Shown here one piece after another: positions 26,494 to 35,514 of a stretch of DNA of 62,437 nucleotides. A program made the translations under genes and the position numbers. Below the pieces are notes generated by a model. That model was not told where the DNA came from. It was given only the letters and a program-made list of their open reading frames with translations, and made no database searches. Numbering within the stretch: the stretch's first letter is position 1; each line of letters starts with the position of its first letter. The DNA is from an uncultured bacterium. Its GTDB lineage: Bacteria; Bacteroidota; Bacteroidia; Bacteroidales; Marinifilaceae. The stretch is from positions 1 to 62,437 of the forward strand of contig CAJMSX010000017.1 of the NCBI GenBank assembly GCA_905216195.1, in the 5' to 3' direction.

Positions 26494-27957
26494 ATGATGA
26501 ATATAAGCGATCGAAATGCCGAATGGAGGAAACAACTTCGTGAAGCAGTAAAGGGAAAAGAACGGACGGCAATTCCCCGGGTGGTGATGCCGGAAAGGCC
26601 GGCCGGCGAACGGATCAAAAGTCAGCGGCTGGAAGTAAATACCGGATTGACGGAAGAAATGGCGGTTCGGGAGGCTAAACGGTGTATGGATTGTGTGAAT
26701 CCTACCTGTATGGAAGGGTGTCCGGTTGGAATCGATATACCCGGTTTTGTTAAAAATATAGAGCGGGGAGAATTCTTGGAGGCTGCGGGAGTATTGAAAC
26801 AAACCAGTGCGTTGCCGGCGGTGTGCGGACGGGTATGTCCCCAGGAGAAGCAATGTGAAGCCCGCTGTTTTTATGTACAAAAAATGAAGAAAGAGGCGGT
26901 GGCCATCGGATACCTGGAACGTTTCGCAGCCGATTACGAACGGGAGTCCGGCCATATATCGGTTCCCGAGGTTGCAGCACCGAACGGAATCAAGGTGGCG
27001 GTGATCGGTTCCGGGCCTTCCGGCCTTTCTTTTGCCGGGGATATGGCTAAGCTGGGATATGACGTAACCGTGTTCGAAGCCCTGCATGAGATTGGAGGCG
27101 TGTTGAAATACGGTATTCCGGAATTTCGTTTGCCGAACCGGATTGTGGACGTGGAGATCGATAATCTGCGGAAGATGGGTGTTAAATTCGTAACGAATTT
27201 TATTGTGGGGATGACGGAAACGATAGAAGAATTGAAAGCCGAAGGATTCAGCGGTTTTTATGTAGGTTCGGGAGCCGGTTTGCCCCGGTTTATGAATATC
27301 CCCGGAGAAAATGCGAACGGAGTGTTGTCTTCGAACGAGTATCTGACCCGGGTCAATCTGATGGGTGCCGATCGTGAAGATTCCGATACTCCGGTATTTC
27401 GCGGTAAACATGTGGTGGTGGTAGGAGGGGGAAATACGGCTATGGATTCCGTACGTACGGCTAAACGATTGGGAGCCGAACGGGCGATTATCATATACCG
27501 GCGGAGTGAAGCCGAGATGCCTGCGCGGATCGAAGAAGTGAAGCATGCTAAAGAGGAAGGTTGTGAGTTTATTACCCTGACTAATCCGGTAGAATATCTG
27601 GTGGATGAGAACGGTCGGGTAAAACAGGTAAACGTGCAGAAAATGGCTTTAGGCGAACCGGATGAAAGCGGAAGGCGCAGTCCTGTGCCCGTAGAAGGTT
27701 CCGAATACCTGATCGATGCGAATGTGGTGGTGGTAGCTGTCGGAGTATCTCCCAACCCGATCATTCCCCATTCTGTAGCCGGTCTGGAAGTTTCCCGGAA
27801 AGGAACCATCCTTGTAGACGAAACGACCATGCAATCCAATATTTCCGGTATATATGCGGGCGGAGATATCGTCAGAGGAGGGGCAACCGTAATATTGGCT
27901 ATGGGAGACGGACGCCGGGCAGCTGCACATATGAACGAACAATTGAGAAAGAATTAA
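26494..27957 (+). CDS. nfnB: NfnB-like subunit (glutamate-synthase small-chain family)
   Basis: A 487-residue iron-sulfur flavoprotein. The N-terminal domain carries two cysteine groups for [4Fe-4S] clusters (Cys64, 67, 72, 76 and Cys111, 115, 121, 125). Two Rossmann folds follow: FAD binding at VAVIGSGPSGLSFAGD (near residue 170) and NADPH binding at VVVGGGNTAMDSV. The C-terminal segment YAGGDIVRGGATVILAMGDG completes the FAD site. Annotation pipelines often call this protein glutamate synthase small subunit (GltD), but no large subunit is present and NfnA is adjacent, so NfnB is preferred. The start is one of two successive ATGs (26494 or 26497). proC follows after 13 bases. Confidence 0.9.
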   Translation: MMNISDRNAEWRKQLREAVKGKERTAIPRVVMPERPAGERIKSQRLEVNTGLTEEMAVREAKRCMDCVNPTCMEGCPVGIDIPGFVKNIERGEFLEAAGVLKQTSALPAVCGRVCPQEKQCEARCFYVQKMKKEAVAIGYLERFAADYERESGHISVPEVAAPNGIKVAVIGSGPSGLSFAGDMAKLGYDVTVFEALHEIGGVLKYGIPEFRLPNRIVDVEIDNLRKMGVKFVTNFIVGMTETIEELKAEGFSGFYVGSGAGLPRFMNIPGENANGVLSSNEYLTRVNLMGADREDSDTPVFRGKHVVVVGGGNTAMDSVRTAKRLGAERAIIIYRRSEAEMPARIEEVKHAKEEGCEFITLTNPVEYLVDENGRVKQVNVQKMALGEPDESGRRSPVPVEGSEYLIDANVVVVAVGVSPNPIIPHSVAGLEVSRKGTILVDETTMQSNISGIYAGGDIVRGGATVILAMGDGRRAAAHMNEQLRKN

Positions 27958-27970
27958 ACGCAGATAGGAA

Positions 27971-28777
27971 ATGAATTTGAAAGTAGCAGTGATCGGAGGA
28001 GGAAATATCGGTTCTTCCGTTGCAAAAGGATTGGTGAAAAGCGGAACGGTCCGGGCCGGGGAAATGACCGTGACGAATATTGTCTTGGATGTCATACAGC
28101 CCTTGGAAGACGAACTGGGAATTCGCATTACCACGGATAACCGGCAGGCGATCCGGGAATCGGATATTGTTATCGTAGCTCTGAAACCTTATGTGGGTCC
28201 CCATGTATTGCAGGACTTGAAAGATTGTTTCGATCCCCAGCGGCATATCCTGGTTTCGTTTATTTCAGGTAAAACCATCGCAGAGTTGAAGTCGATCGTA
28301 GGAGAAGTGCCTCTTTTCCGGGTCATGCCCAATACGGCGGCCGAATTCTGTGAATCAGTAACGGCCATTGCCCAAAATGGGGAAAGTGAAGAAAACAAAG
28401 CTAAAGTAACCTATCTATTCAGTAAAATGGGATTATGTATGGAAGTGCCCGAAGCGCTGATGCCGGCGGTAACGGTGCTGGCTTCCTGCGGTACCGCTTT
28501 CGCCCTGCGTTTCATGCGCGCCATGGCTCAGGGAGGCATCGAGATCGGTTTCGGTTCGGCCCAGGCGCATCAGATCGCTTCTCAGGTTATGCTGGGAGCT
28601 GCTAAACTGATCCTTCAAACCGAGCATCATCCCGAACGGGAAATCGACAAGGTATGTACGCCTAAAGGCGTAACGATTACGGCGATCAATACGATGGAGC
28701 ATAACGGATTCAGTTCCTCCGTCATCAAAGGCATTACGGCCGGCTATGATTTGGTGAGCGGAAGCGAGCATAAATAA
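27971..28777 (+). CDS. proC: Pyrroline-5-carboxylate reductase
   Basis: A 268-residue protein of standard length that reduces pyrroline-5-carboxylate to proline with NAD(P)H. The Rossmann motif AVIGGGNIGSSVAKGL opens the protein, and SFISGKTIAELK, FRVMPNTAAEFCESVT and the C-terminal GVTITAINTMEHNGF are family signatures. It sits 13 bases after nfnB and ends at a strong terminator. Co-transcription with a transhydrogenase that sets the NADPH pool is suggestive, but a functional link is inference. Confidence 0.93.
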   Translation: MNLKVAVIGGGNIGSSVAKGLVKSGTVRAGEMTVTNIVLDVIQPLEDELGIRITTDNRQAIRESDIVIVALKPYVGPHVLQDLKDCFDPQRHILVSFISGKTIAELKSIVGEVPLFRVMPNTAAEFCESVTAIAQNGESEENKAKVTYLFSKMGLCMEVPEALMPAVTVLASCGTAFALRFMRAMAQGGIEIGFGSAQAHQIASQVMLGAAKLILQTEHHPEREIDKVCTPKGVTITAINTMEHNGFSSSVIKGITAGYDLVSGSEHK

Positions 28778-28819
28778 AATATCCGTCAGGAAAATAAAAG
28801 CCGGTTTTAGGCGACAAGA

Positions 28820-28844
28820 GGGGACTTTCAGGTCCCCTTTTTTT
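28820..28844 (+). terminator. Rho-independent terminator after proC
   Basis: Stem GGGGAC (28820-28825) and GTCCCC (28832-28837) with a six-base loop, followed by seven T. It ends the nfnAB-proC unit. Confidence 0.85.
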
Positions 28845-29332
28845 GAAATGCCGGCATACCCCATCGATAGAACATAGAAACGGTTTTATTTCCCAGAAAA
28901 ACAAAAGGTTCCTCTTTTCTTGTCGTTTAGGCACTTTCTTTTCAAATGATTTAATTAATAATTATTTATAAAATATAATTTTAGTAGTTAATAGTTTCTG
29001 CCTTTAGGATTCATTAACTCCTCTATATTAAAATTTATTTAATATTCGAAAATATTTGTTTTTTCTTATTTTTTTATAAATTGCAACCCGAATTCGATGA
29101 ATATGGTTTGTGTGTGTCTATTAACATATTCATTCTTAAGTAATTATCTATAGTGTAAAACGGACCTTTTTTTGGTGAAGATTCCATCAGAAAAAAAGAC
29201 CGGCAGAGACTATTGTATATCTATGTAAATGAGAAAATTACATTTTAATAGGCCAAGGAGTGAAGAAAAAATGAAATGCCCGAATAAACGTCCGTTTTTT
29301 TTGGGCAATCAGATAATGTCTAACTAAAAATT
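28845..29332. other. Long AT-rich leader region upstream of the second SusCD pair
   Basis: A 488-base stretch with no credible gene. It is very AT-rich between 28940 and 29080. No TAnnTTTG with a correctly spaced TTG is visible for the SusC gene, and no ECF sigma gene is adjacent. A weak inverted repeat TGCCC/GGGCA lies around 29277-29309, in what would be the 5' leader. Confidence 0.5.
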
Positions 29333-32300
29333 ATGGAGTTTATGAGAAAATTAATCGGACTATTTGTATTCCTTTCGTTGATCGGGATGCATTTGGCAAG
29401 TGCTCAGGAAAAGACGGTTACCGGGACTGTGACCGATGCTTTAGACGGTTCGCCTCTTCCTGGAGTTACTATTAAAGTGAAAGGGACTGAACGGGGTACG
29501 GCCTCGAATATCGACGGAACTTATTCCATTCGGGTGGGAGTGAACGGAGTGTTGGAGTTTTCCTTTATCGGAATGAAAAGTCAGGAAATACCGGTGAAGG
29601 GCAAAAGTGTGATCGACGTTCGGATGGAAACGGCCACTTTAGCTATGGACGAGGTGGTGGTAACGGCTCAGGGAATGAGCCGTCAAAAAAAATCGTTGGG
29701 GTATGCCACTCAGGAGGTAAAGTCGGAGGAACTGGTAAAAACCCGTCAGATGGACCTCAACAATGCCTTGGTAGGTAAGGTGGCGGGAGTTCGTTTCCTG
29801 GGAGGTTCCGGCGCTAAGTTCGATGCGGGAAGTATTGTACTGAGGGGAACCAGTTCTTTAAGTGCGCAGGGAACTGCTCCGATTTACGTCATCGACGGGG
29901 TAATCAGTAGTGCGTCCGCGGTAAACATGGACGATGTGGAGTCGGTGAATGTGCTGAAGGGACCGGCAGCTACGGCACTTTACGGTTCACGCGGCGGAGC
30001 CGGAGCGGTTATTATCAAGACTAAGGCGCTGACGGGTGAAAAGCAGGAATTCGAAGTCAGTCACAGTATTATTTTCGAAGAGCCTTATCTGCATTACAAG
30101 TTCCAGCGGGAATACGGTGGTGGTAAACTCGGAGCTACGGGGGAAATGATGACTTTCCATTATGATCCTTCCGTGCACGCTTCCTATCTTCAGCAGATGG
30201 ACGGGGCCCCTTATTACGACTACTGGGTGGACGAAAGCTGGGGGCCGAAACTGGACGGGCGTACGTACGCACCGTGGTATGCCTGGGATCCGACGCATCC
30301 GAAGTTCGGACAGTTGGATAAGTTTACGGCTGCACCGAAAGATAATTTGCGGGATATGTATCAGACGGGGATGATGAATACGACCAATGTGTCTTTTGCG
30401 CGTTCGGGTAAAGACCATATGACGCGGGTTTCTTTCACAAATGTGTCCCGGGAAGGGGTGGTGCCCAACAGCGATGCCAACAGGCGTTTCCTTTCGTTCA
30501 AAACGAATTTCAAAGTAACGAATAAGTTGAGAGTGGATTTGGATTATAAATACACCTACCGCAAGAATCACAATGCGGCTCAGGAAGGTTACGGGGGAGC
30601 CGCCAATATCGGATATGTCTATTCCCAGTGGTTCCATACGAATGTACGCATCAAGGACCTGAAGGACTATAAACGTCCCGACGGGACATTCCGGACCTGG
30701 AATATTACTTCTCCGACCAATCTGCAGCAAAAATATTCCAGCAATTGCAATCCCTTTACGATTTTTAACGAAATCAATTATCAGAATATCACTCAGTACA
30801 ACACCTTCAAGGGAGAAGCTATTTACGATGTGACGAGTAAAATCAAAGCGGGTATACGGGTCAACGGTTATCTGATCAATTACCGGTATAAGTATACGGT
30901 ACCTGAGAACATTCCGGGATATACGGCTTACCTGACGACCAATCAGTATAGTACCATCGATATGCAGGTACAGGGTTATGCGAATTATTCGGATCGGTAT
31001 TTTAAGGAGAAGCTGAGTCTGGATGCCGCTTTGTTCCTGGAAAGCCGTTCTTATCGGTATGAGAAAGTAGAAGCTTTTACGCGTGACGGTCTGATTATCG
31101 ATAAATTTTTCAGTACGGCGGGTTCGGTAGGCTTGCCGGGAGGTACTACCGGAACGAGTCGTCTGAAGACCCGGAGTATATTCGGTACCCTGACCGCCGG
31201 CTGGAACAATACGTATTACCTGGACGTTTCTTTGCGTAACGACTGGAGTTCCACTTTGCCGAAAGACAAAAACAGCTATTTGTACGGCGGGGTTTCCGTA
31301 GCGGCTATCGCCAGCAACTGGATCAAATCGGACGTCCTCAATTTCTGGAAACTCCGGGCTTCCGTGGCTCAGGTCGGAACCGCCACCAGTGCCTATAACA
31401 TCAATGAAACTTATCAGACGGGTAAATACGGTTCGATGACGGAATTGTATCACAGTGATCAGCAAAAAGACCCGCACATCAAGCCGACGATTTCTACGGC
31501 TTATGAAATCGGGACCGAGTTCCGTATGTTCAATAACCGTTTGTGGGGAGATTTCAACTTCTACAACCGGGACGCCAAAAACCAAATCATCAACGTTTCG
31601 GTAACTCCGGCCAGCGGTTACAGTTCGCGGACGATGAATGCCGGAAAGATCCGTAACCGGGGCGTGGAATTGTCCCTGGGAGGCGCAGTAATCAAAACGA
31701 CGGACTGGGAATGGGATATCGACGCCAATATTGCTCACAACCGGAATAAACTGGTGGAACTGGACGGTAATCTGGAGGAATACCGGATGGGATACTGGGG
31801 ATTGAATTCCTATGTTTATTTGTTTGCGAAAGTAGGGGAACCTATCGGAGAGATGAGGGGTTCCGCCTGGAAAAAAGATCCTCAGGGCCGGAAAATTCTC
31901 ACCAAGAAATCGGACGGTTCCTACGGATTGAATATCAACGGATCCGCACAGGATGTATTGGGAAATATACAGCCGGATTGGACGGGAGGTTTTTCCACTT
32001 CGGTAAAATACAAGAGCCTGACCCTGAGTATGTCCTTCGATTATCAGATTGGAGGTAAATTGGCTTCGGTGACGAATATGAACGGAGAAGGTACCGGCTT
32101 ATTGGAAACTACCGTGGGTAAGAACGATAAAGGAGGTGATATTCGGTTGCCGGCAAGCCAGAACGGGGGAGTAAGAGTGGACGGTGTGGAACAGAATGCG
32201 GACGGGACCTATACTCCAGTGACGGCTTATATCGATGCTCAGACCTATTATGGGACCAAATACAACATCTGGGAACCTTATATTTACGATGCCAGCTACC

Positions 32301-32530
32301 TGAAAATGCGTCAATTGGCGTTGAATTATGAGATTCCCTCTGCTTTGCTTTCCCGTTTGGGTATCGGTATTAAAAGGGCTAGCGTAGCCTTTGTGGCCGA
32401 AAATCCCTGGTTGATACATTCCGGTGTTCCGTATGTAGACGTATCGGAATCGGGAGGTTCTTCCTATGTGGAAGGCGGACAGGCCATCGCTACCCGCTCT
32501 TTCGGTTTTACTGTGAAAATGACGTTTTAA
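29333..32530 (+). CDS. SusC/RagA-family TonB-dependent outer-membrane receptor (second pair)
   Basis: A 1065-residue receptor with a clean signal peptide (LIGLFVFLSLIGMHLASAQ, cleavage expected before EKTVTG). The carboxypeptidase-regulatory-like domain (VTGTVTDALDGSPLPGVTI, then GTYSIRV) is followed by the TonB-box-like MDEVVVTAQGMSRQKKSLGY, the plug with APIYVIDGVISS and LKGPAATALYGSRGGAG, and the barrel ending in FGFTVKMTF. It transports an unknown ligand with energy from TonB. The SusD partner follows directly. An ATG three codons after the first (MRKLIG) is an equally reasonable start. Confidence 0.95.
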   Translation: MEFMRKLIGLFVFLSLIGMHLASAQEKTVTGTVTDALDGSPLPGVTIKVKGTERGTASNIDGTYSIRVGVNGVLEFSFIGMKSQEIPVKGKSVIDVRMETATLAMDEVVVTAQGMSRQKKSLGYATQEVKSEELVKTRQMDLNNALVGKVAGVRFLGGSGAKFDAGSIVLRGTSSLSAQGTAPIYVIDGVISSASAVNMDDVESVNVLKGPAATALYGSRGGAGAVIIKTKALTGEKQEFEVSHSIIFEEPYLHYKFQREYGGGKLGATGEMMTFHYDPSVHASYLQQMDGAPYYDYWVDESWGPKLDGRTYAPWYAWDPTHPKFGQLDKFTAAPKDNLRDMYQTGMMNTTNVSFARSGKDHMTRVSFTNVSREGVVPNSDANRRFLSFKTNFKVTNKLRVDLDYKYTYRKNHNAAQEGYGGAANIGYVYSQWFHTNVRIKDLKDYKRPDGTFRTWNITSPTNLQQKYSSNCNPFTIFNEINYQNITQYNTFKGEAIYDVTSKIKAGIRVNGYLINYRYKYTVPENIPGYTAYLTTNQYSTIDMQVQGYANYSDRYFKEKLSLDAALFLESRSYRYEKVEAFTRDGLIIDKFFSTAGSVGLPGGTTGTSRLKTRSIFGTLTAGWNNTYYLDVSLRNDWSSTLPKDKNSYLYGGVSVAAIASNWIKSDVLNFWKLRASVAQVGTATSAYNINETYQTGKYGSMTELYHSDQQKDPHIKPTISTAYEIGTEFRMFNNRLWGDFNFYNRDAKNQIINVSVTPASGYSSRTMNAGKIRNRGVELSLGGAVIKTTDWEWDIDANIAHNRNKLVELDGNLEEYRMGYWGLNSYVYLFAKVGEPIGEMRGSAWKKDPQGRKILTKKSDGSYGLNINGSAQDVLGNIQPDWTGGFSTSVKYKSLTLSMSFDYQIGGKLASVTNMNGEGTGLLETTVGKNDKGGDIRLPASQNGGVRVDGVEQNADGTYTPVTAYIDAQTYYGTKYNIWEPYIYDASYLKMRQLALNYEIPSALLSRLGIGIKRASVAFVAENPWLIHSGVPYVDVSESGGSSYVEGGQAIATRSFGFTVKMTF

Positions 32531-32548
32531 TTGAAAAATAAGGAAAAT

Positions 32549-34024
32549 ATGAAAACATTAAAGATATTCAGTATTCTCACGGCTTGTCTGTTGCTGTTTT
32601 CGCGTTGTGACGATTTCGGCGATGTAAACCGGGATCCGGACAGTCCGTCCATTGCGAATACCCGTTCCCTGTTTCTGGCTGCTGCCGGATATACCTCTAA
32701 TTTCGGCTGGATGGGGAATTACAATCCCTGGAACCAATTGTATCCCCAGTACATTACGGAATGTACCAATGTACAATATACCAAGTTCTTATTGTCCACT
32801 TTCGGAGTGAGCAACTACTACCGGTATGCCATCCGTAATCTGGAAGATATCATCCGCTATAACCAAAGCGAGTCGGATAGCAAGGAAACCTGGGTAAGTG
32901 TATTCGGGGACGCCGGGAATCAAATCGGAGTGGCCGAAACCCTGCGGGCATTCTATTTTATGCACCTGACGGATATTCTGGGAATGATTCCTTATTCGGA
33001 AGCGAATAAGGCGGAAGAAGGAATTTATACGCCGAAGTACGATACGCAGGAGTTTATTTATGCCGACCTGGACAAGCGGCTCACGGATGCTTATAAATTG
33101 TTTCAGGAAGAGGGGCGTTTGGATTCCGAATTCGAAATTTTTTATAACGGAGATGTGTCTAAATGGAAAAAACTGAACGCTTCCCTCCGTATGATGATGG
33201 CGATAAAGCTGGCGAAAGTAGCTCCGGCTGTAGCGAAAGAGCGTTTTGCCCGTGCCTATGCCGACGGAGGCATGACGGACAACCGGGATTTATTGGAATA
33301 CAAGTATTTACCGGAGAATGCCAATGCCAATCCCTTGTGGACCAATATGATTCAGGATGCGCGTAAGGATTTTGTTCCCTGCGCCCAGATCGTGGACCAG
33401 TTGAAGGCTTTTAACGACCCTCGTCTGAAAGCATATTGCGTGCCTAACGAAAAAGGGAAATACCGTGCGATACCTTTCGGTACGCTGTCGGAAGTATTGA
33501 GTACGGAGTGGCAGGCCGGTACTTATTGCAATTTCAATCCGCGGTATTATGAGCAGGATGCTCCCTGGGTGTTGATCACTCCTTCCTACATTTACTTGCT
33601 GGAAGCGGAAGCGGCCGTTCGCGGTTGGATTACAGCCGATGCGGAGGGATTGTATAAAGCCGGAATCCGGGCTTCTTTCGATCAGCATCCCGAAACCTCC
33701 GGTTATGATTTCGATGCGTATTATAGCCAAAGCGGAGTGAAGCTAACGGGTAGCCCGGAAGAAAAGCTGGCTAAAATCGGTTTACAAGCCTGGCTGGCCA
33801 ACTATATGCAGGACGGTGTGGAGGCCTGGTCGACCTGGAGACGCCTGGGTGTTCCGCTATTAAAACCCGGGAATGCAAATGCCGATCCTACCCTGGACCA
33901 TGTGCCGTATCGTCTTTGTTACAGTTCGAGTGATTTTACGACCAATCAGGCAAATTACGATGCCGCGATTGCTCAGCAAGGTGCTGATTCATTCCATACC
34001 AGAGTGTGGTGGAACAGTAAATAG
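32549..34024 (+). CDS. SusD/RagB-family lipoprotein (second pair)
   Basis: About 491 residues from the ATG at 32549. The frame is open from a TTG directly after the SusC stop, but the ATG is preferred because it begins the lipoprotein signal MKTLKIFSILTACLLLFSRC with the lipobox cysteine at about residue 20. The SusD-like fold is indicated by AFYFMHLTDILGMIPYSEA, YIYLLEAEAAVRGW and the C-terminal HTRVWWNSK. It forms the surface lid of the adjacent SusC. A terminator lies 20 bases after the stop. No enzyme gene accompanies the pair. Confidence 0.93.
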   Translation: MKTLKIFSILTACLLLFSRCDDFGDVNRDPDSPSIANTRSLFLAAAGYTSNFGWMGNYNPWNQLYPQYITECTNVQYTKFLLSTFGVSNYYRYAIRNLEDIIRYNQSESDSKETWVSVFGDAGNQIGVAETLRAFYFMHLTDILGMIPYSEANKAEEGIYTPKYDTQEFIYADLDKRLTDAYKLFQEEGRLDSEFEIFYNGDVSKWKKLNASLRMMMAIKLAKVAPAVAKERFARAYADGGMTDNRDLLEYKYLPENANANPLWTNMIQDARKDFVPCAQIVDQLKAFNDPRLKAYCVPNEKGKYRAIPFGTLSEVLSTEWQAGTYCNFNPRYYEQDAPWVLITPSYIYLLEAEAAVRGWITADAEGLYKAGIRASFDQHPETSGYDFDAYYSQSGVKLTGSPEEKLAKIGLQAWLANYMQDGVEAWSTWRRLGVPLLKPGNANADPTLDHVPYRLCYSSSDFTTNQANYDAAIAQQGADSFHTRVWWNSK

Positions 34025-34043
34025 TTGGATTTTTTAGGTGAAG

Positions 34044-34070
34044 AAGAGGCCTTCGGGCCTCTTTTTTTTT
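34044..34070 (+). terminator. Rho-independent terminator with UUCG tetraloop after the second SusCD pair
   Basis: AAGAGGCC (34044-34051) pairs perfectly with GGCCTCTT (34056-34063) around the loop TTCG, followed by a T-run. A stable, textbook structure. Confidence 0.92.
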
Positions 34071-34205
34071 GAGTATACGGAAAAGGTTCGCTTGAATATT
34101 TCTAAAAACATAGCGAAAAATCTCCGGCCTTGACTTTTCCTGGGGTTCCGGGATTTTTCGCTAAGGCCGGGTATAACCTGTTTCCCGGCACTCTGGGTAT
34201 ATTTT

Positions 34206-35396
34206 TTAGGCTTTTAACCTTTCCGCCATAGAACGGGCTATGTTCCGGCAGGCTTCCACATCTGAAATCTGAGGGGTCCCGGAAGCCTCTGCATGAGGAC
34301 ACACGACTTCCCAGTTCATGTGGTCGGCGAATTGGGTGAAGCGGGGGACGGCTCCTCCGGACCAGGTTTTATTGGCAAAGAAGCCCAATAAATGGTTCTT
34401 CACGCCCATATGTTCCAACTCGGAAAGCAGGGTTTCCATGGTCGGAAAAATGCCTCCGTTATAGGCACAGCTTCCGAGGATAACGCCTTTGTAGCGGAAA
34501 ATGTCGTTGATGATGTAGGAAGGGTGGGTTTTGGAGGTATCATGTATCCGTATTTTTTTGATCCCTTCTTCCACCAGGAAACGGGCCGTCATATCGGCCA
34601 TTCGTTCGGTGTGTCCGTACATGCTGCTGAAAGCGATCACGACTCCTTCCTCCGTTTCATACTTGCTCCATTTTTCATAACGGGCGATGATGTCGCAGAC
34701 GTGACTACGCCAGATCGGTCCGTGAGTGGCACAAATCATATTGAAAGTAAGCGTATTCAGTTTCTTGAGAGCGGTTTGTGCAGGAATCCCGTATTTCCCC
34801 ACGATATTGGAATAATAACGGCTGATTTCTTCTTCCAGATAGTCCAGATCCAGCTGATCGTCGAAAATGCCACCGTCCAGGGTTCCGAACGCCCCGAAGA
34901 CATCTCCGCTGAATACGATATTTTCGCCCGGAAGATAGGTAACCATCGTTTCCGGCCAGTGAAGCATGGGTACCATGTAGAACTGTAACTCCCGTTTACC
35001 GATGTTCAGAGAAGACCCCTCTTTTACTTCCAGCAAATGGGTATGGACTCCGTAAAAATTGTTCAGCATGGGGAAGGTTTTGCTGTTGCCGATGATCGTC
35101 AGATCAGGATAGTGACAGAGCAGGGCTTTGATGGCTCCGGAGTGATCCGGTTCCATATGATTAACGATGAGATAATCTACTTTTCTTCCGTTCAGAATGG
35201 CTTCGAGACTTTCCAGATAGTCGTCCATCCGGCTACGTTCCACCGTATCGATGACCACTACCTTTTCATCTAGGATGACATAAGAATTGTAAGCGACTCC
35301 TTTGGGCAGAGGCCAGTAATTTTCAAATAAATGGGTTCTGCGGTCGTTGACGCCGATCCAAAAAATGTTGTTTTTAATTTCGATGGATTGGTTCAT
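34206..35396 (-). CDS. FprA-family A-type flavodiiron protein
   Basis: A 396-residue cytoplasmic protein that reduces O2 to water or NO to N2O in anaerobes. The metallo-beta-lactamase domain carries the diiron ligands in HMEPDH (His80, Glu82, Asp84, His85), His146 in MLHWPET, Asp165 in FSGDVFG, and a further His in CATHGPIW. From about residue 250 comes a flavodoxin domain, with the FMN loop VIAFSSMYGHTERMAD and later GSCAYNGGIFP. No rubredoxin domain is fused (the A-type layout). A minus-strand -7 element lies at 35453-35460, and the transcript would begin with a small hairpin (CCGGTCT/AGACCGG, 35430-35450). Confidence 0.93.
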   Translation of the reverse strand: MNQSIEIKNNIFWIGVNDRRTHLFENYWPLPKGVAYNSYVILDEKVVVIDTVERSRMDDYLESLEAILNGRKVDYLIVNHMEPDHSGAIKALLCHYPDLTIIGNSKTFPMLNNFYGVHTHLLEVKEGSSLNIGKRELQFYMVPMLHWPETMVTYLPGENIVFSGDVFGAFGTLDGGIFDDQLDLDYLEEEISRYYSNIVGKYGIPAQTALKKLNTLTFNMICATHGPIWRSHVCDIIARYEKWSKYETEEGVVIAFSSMYGHTERMADMTARFLVEEGIKKIRIHDTSKTHPSYIINDIFRYKGVILGSCAYNGGIFPTMETLLSELEHMGVKNHLLGFFANKTWSGGAVPRFTQFADHMNWEVVCPHAEASGTPQISDVEACRNIARSMAERLKA

Positions 35397-35452
35397 ATGA
35401 TTTTATTTTAATATGGATAACACGAATTACCGGTCTTTTACGGAGACCGGCA

Positions 35453-35460
35453 CAAAGATA
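35453..35460 (-). promoter_or_regulatory. -7 element of the flavodiiron gene, abutting an upstream terminator
   Basis: Read on the minus strand this is TATCTTTG, matching TAnnTTTG. It directly follows the T-run of the peptidase-gene terminator (35461-35494), so terminator and -33 region overlap. No TTG is found at the usual spacing. Confidence 0.5.
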
Positions 35461-35494
35461 AAAAAAAGTCGCCACAATTAAAATGGCGACTTTT
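35461..35494 (-). terminator. Terminator after the C1 peptidase gene
   Basis: An 11-base-pair perfect stem (35464-35474 with 35484-35494; core GTCGCCA/TGGCGAC) with a nine-base loop. On the minus strand it is followed by a T-run (35461-35467). It lies 20 bases after the peptidase stop codon. Confidence 0.85.
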
Positions 35495-35514
35495 ATATTG
35501 TTAAAAAACACGCA

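Noticed and set aside
26479..27546. 355-codon antisense frame over nfnB
   Set aside because: Overlaps a clear iron-sulfur flavoprotein in opposite orientation; no family resemblance.
29987..31738. 583-codon minus-strand open frame inside the second SusC gene
   Set aside because: It lies wholly antisense to a well-supported SusC gene, has biased low-complexity composition, and matches no family. It is a shadow of the codon usage of the real gene.
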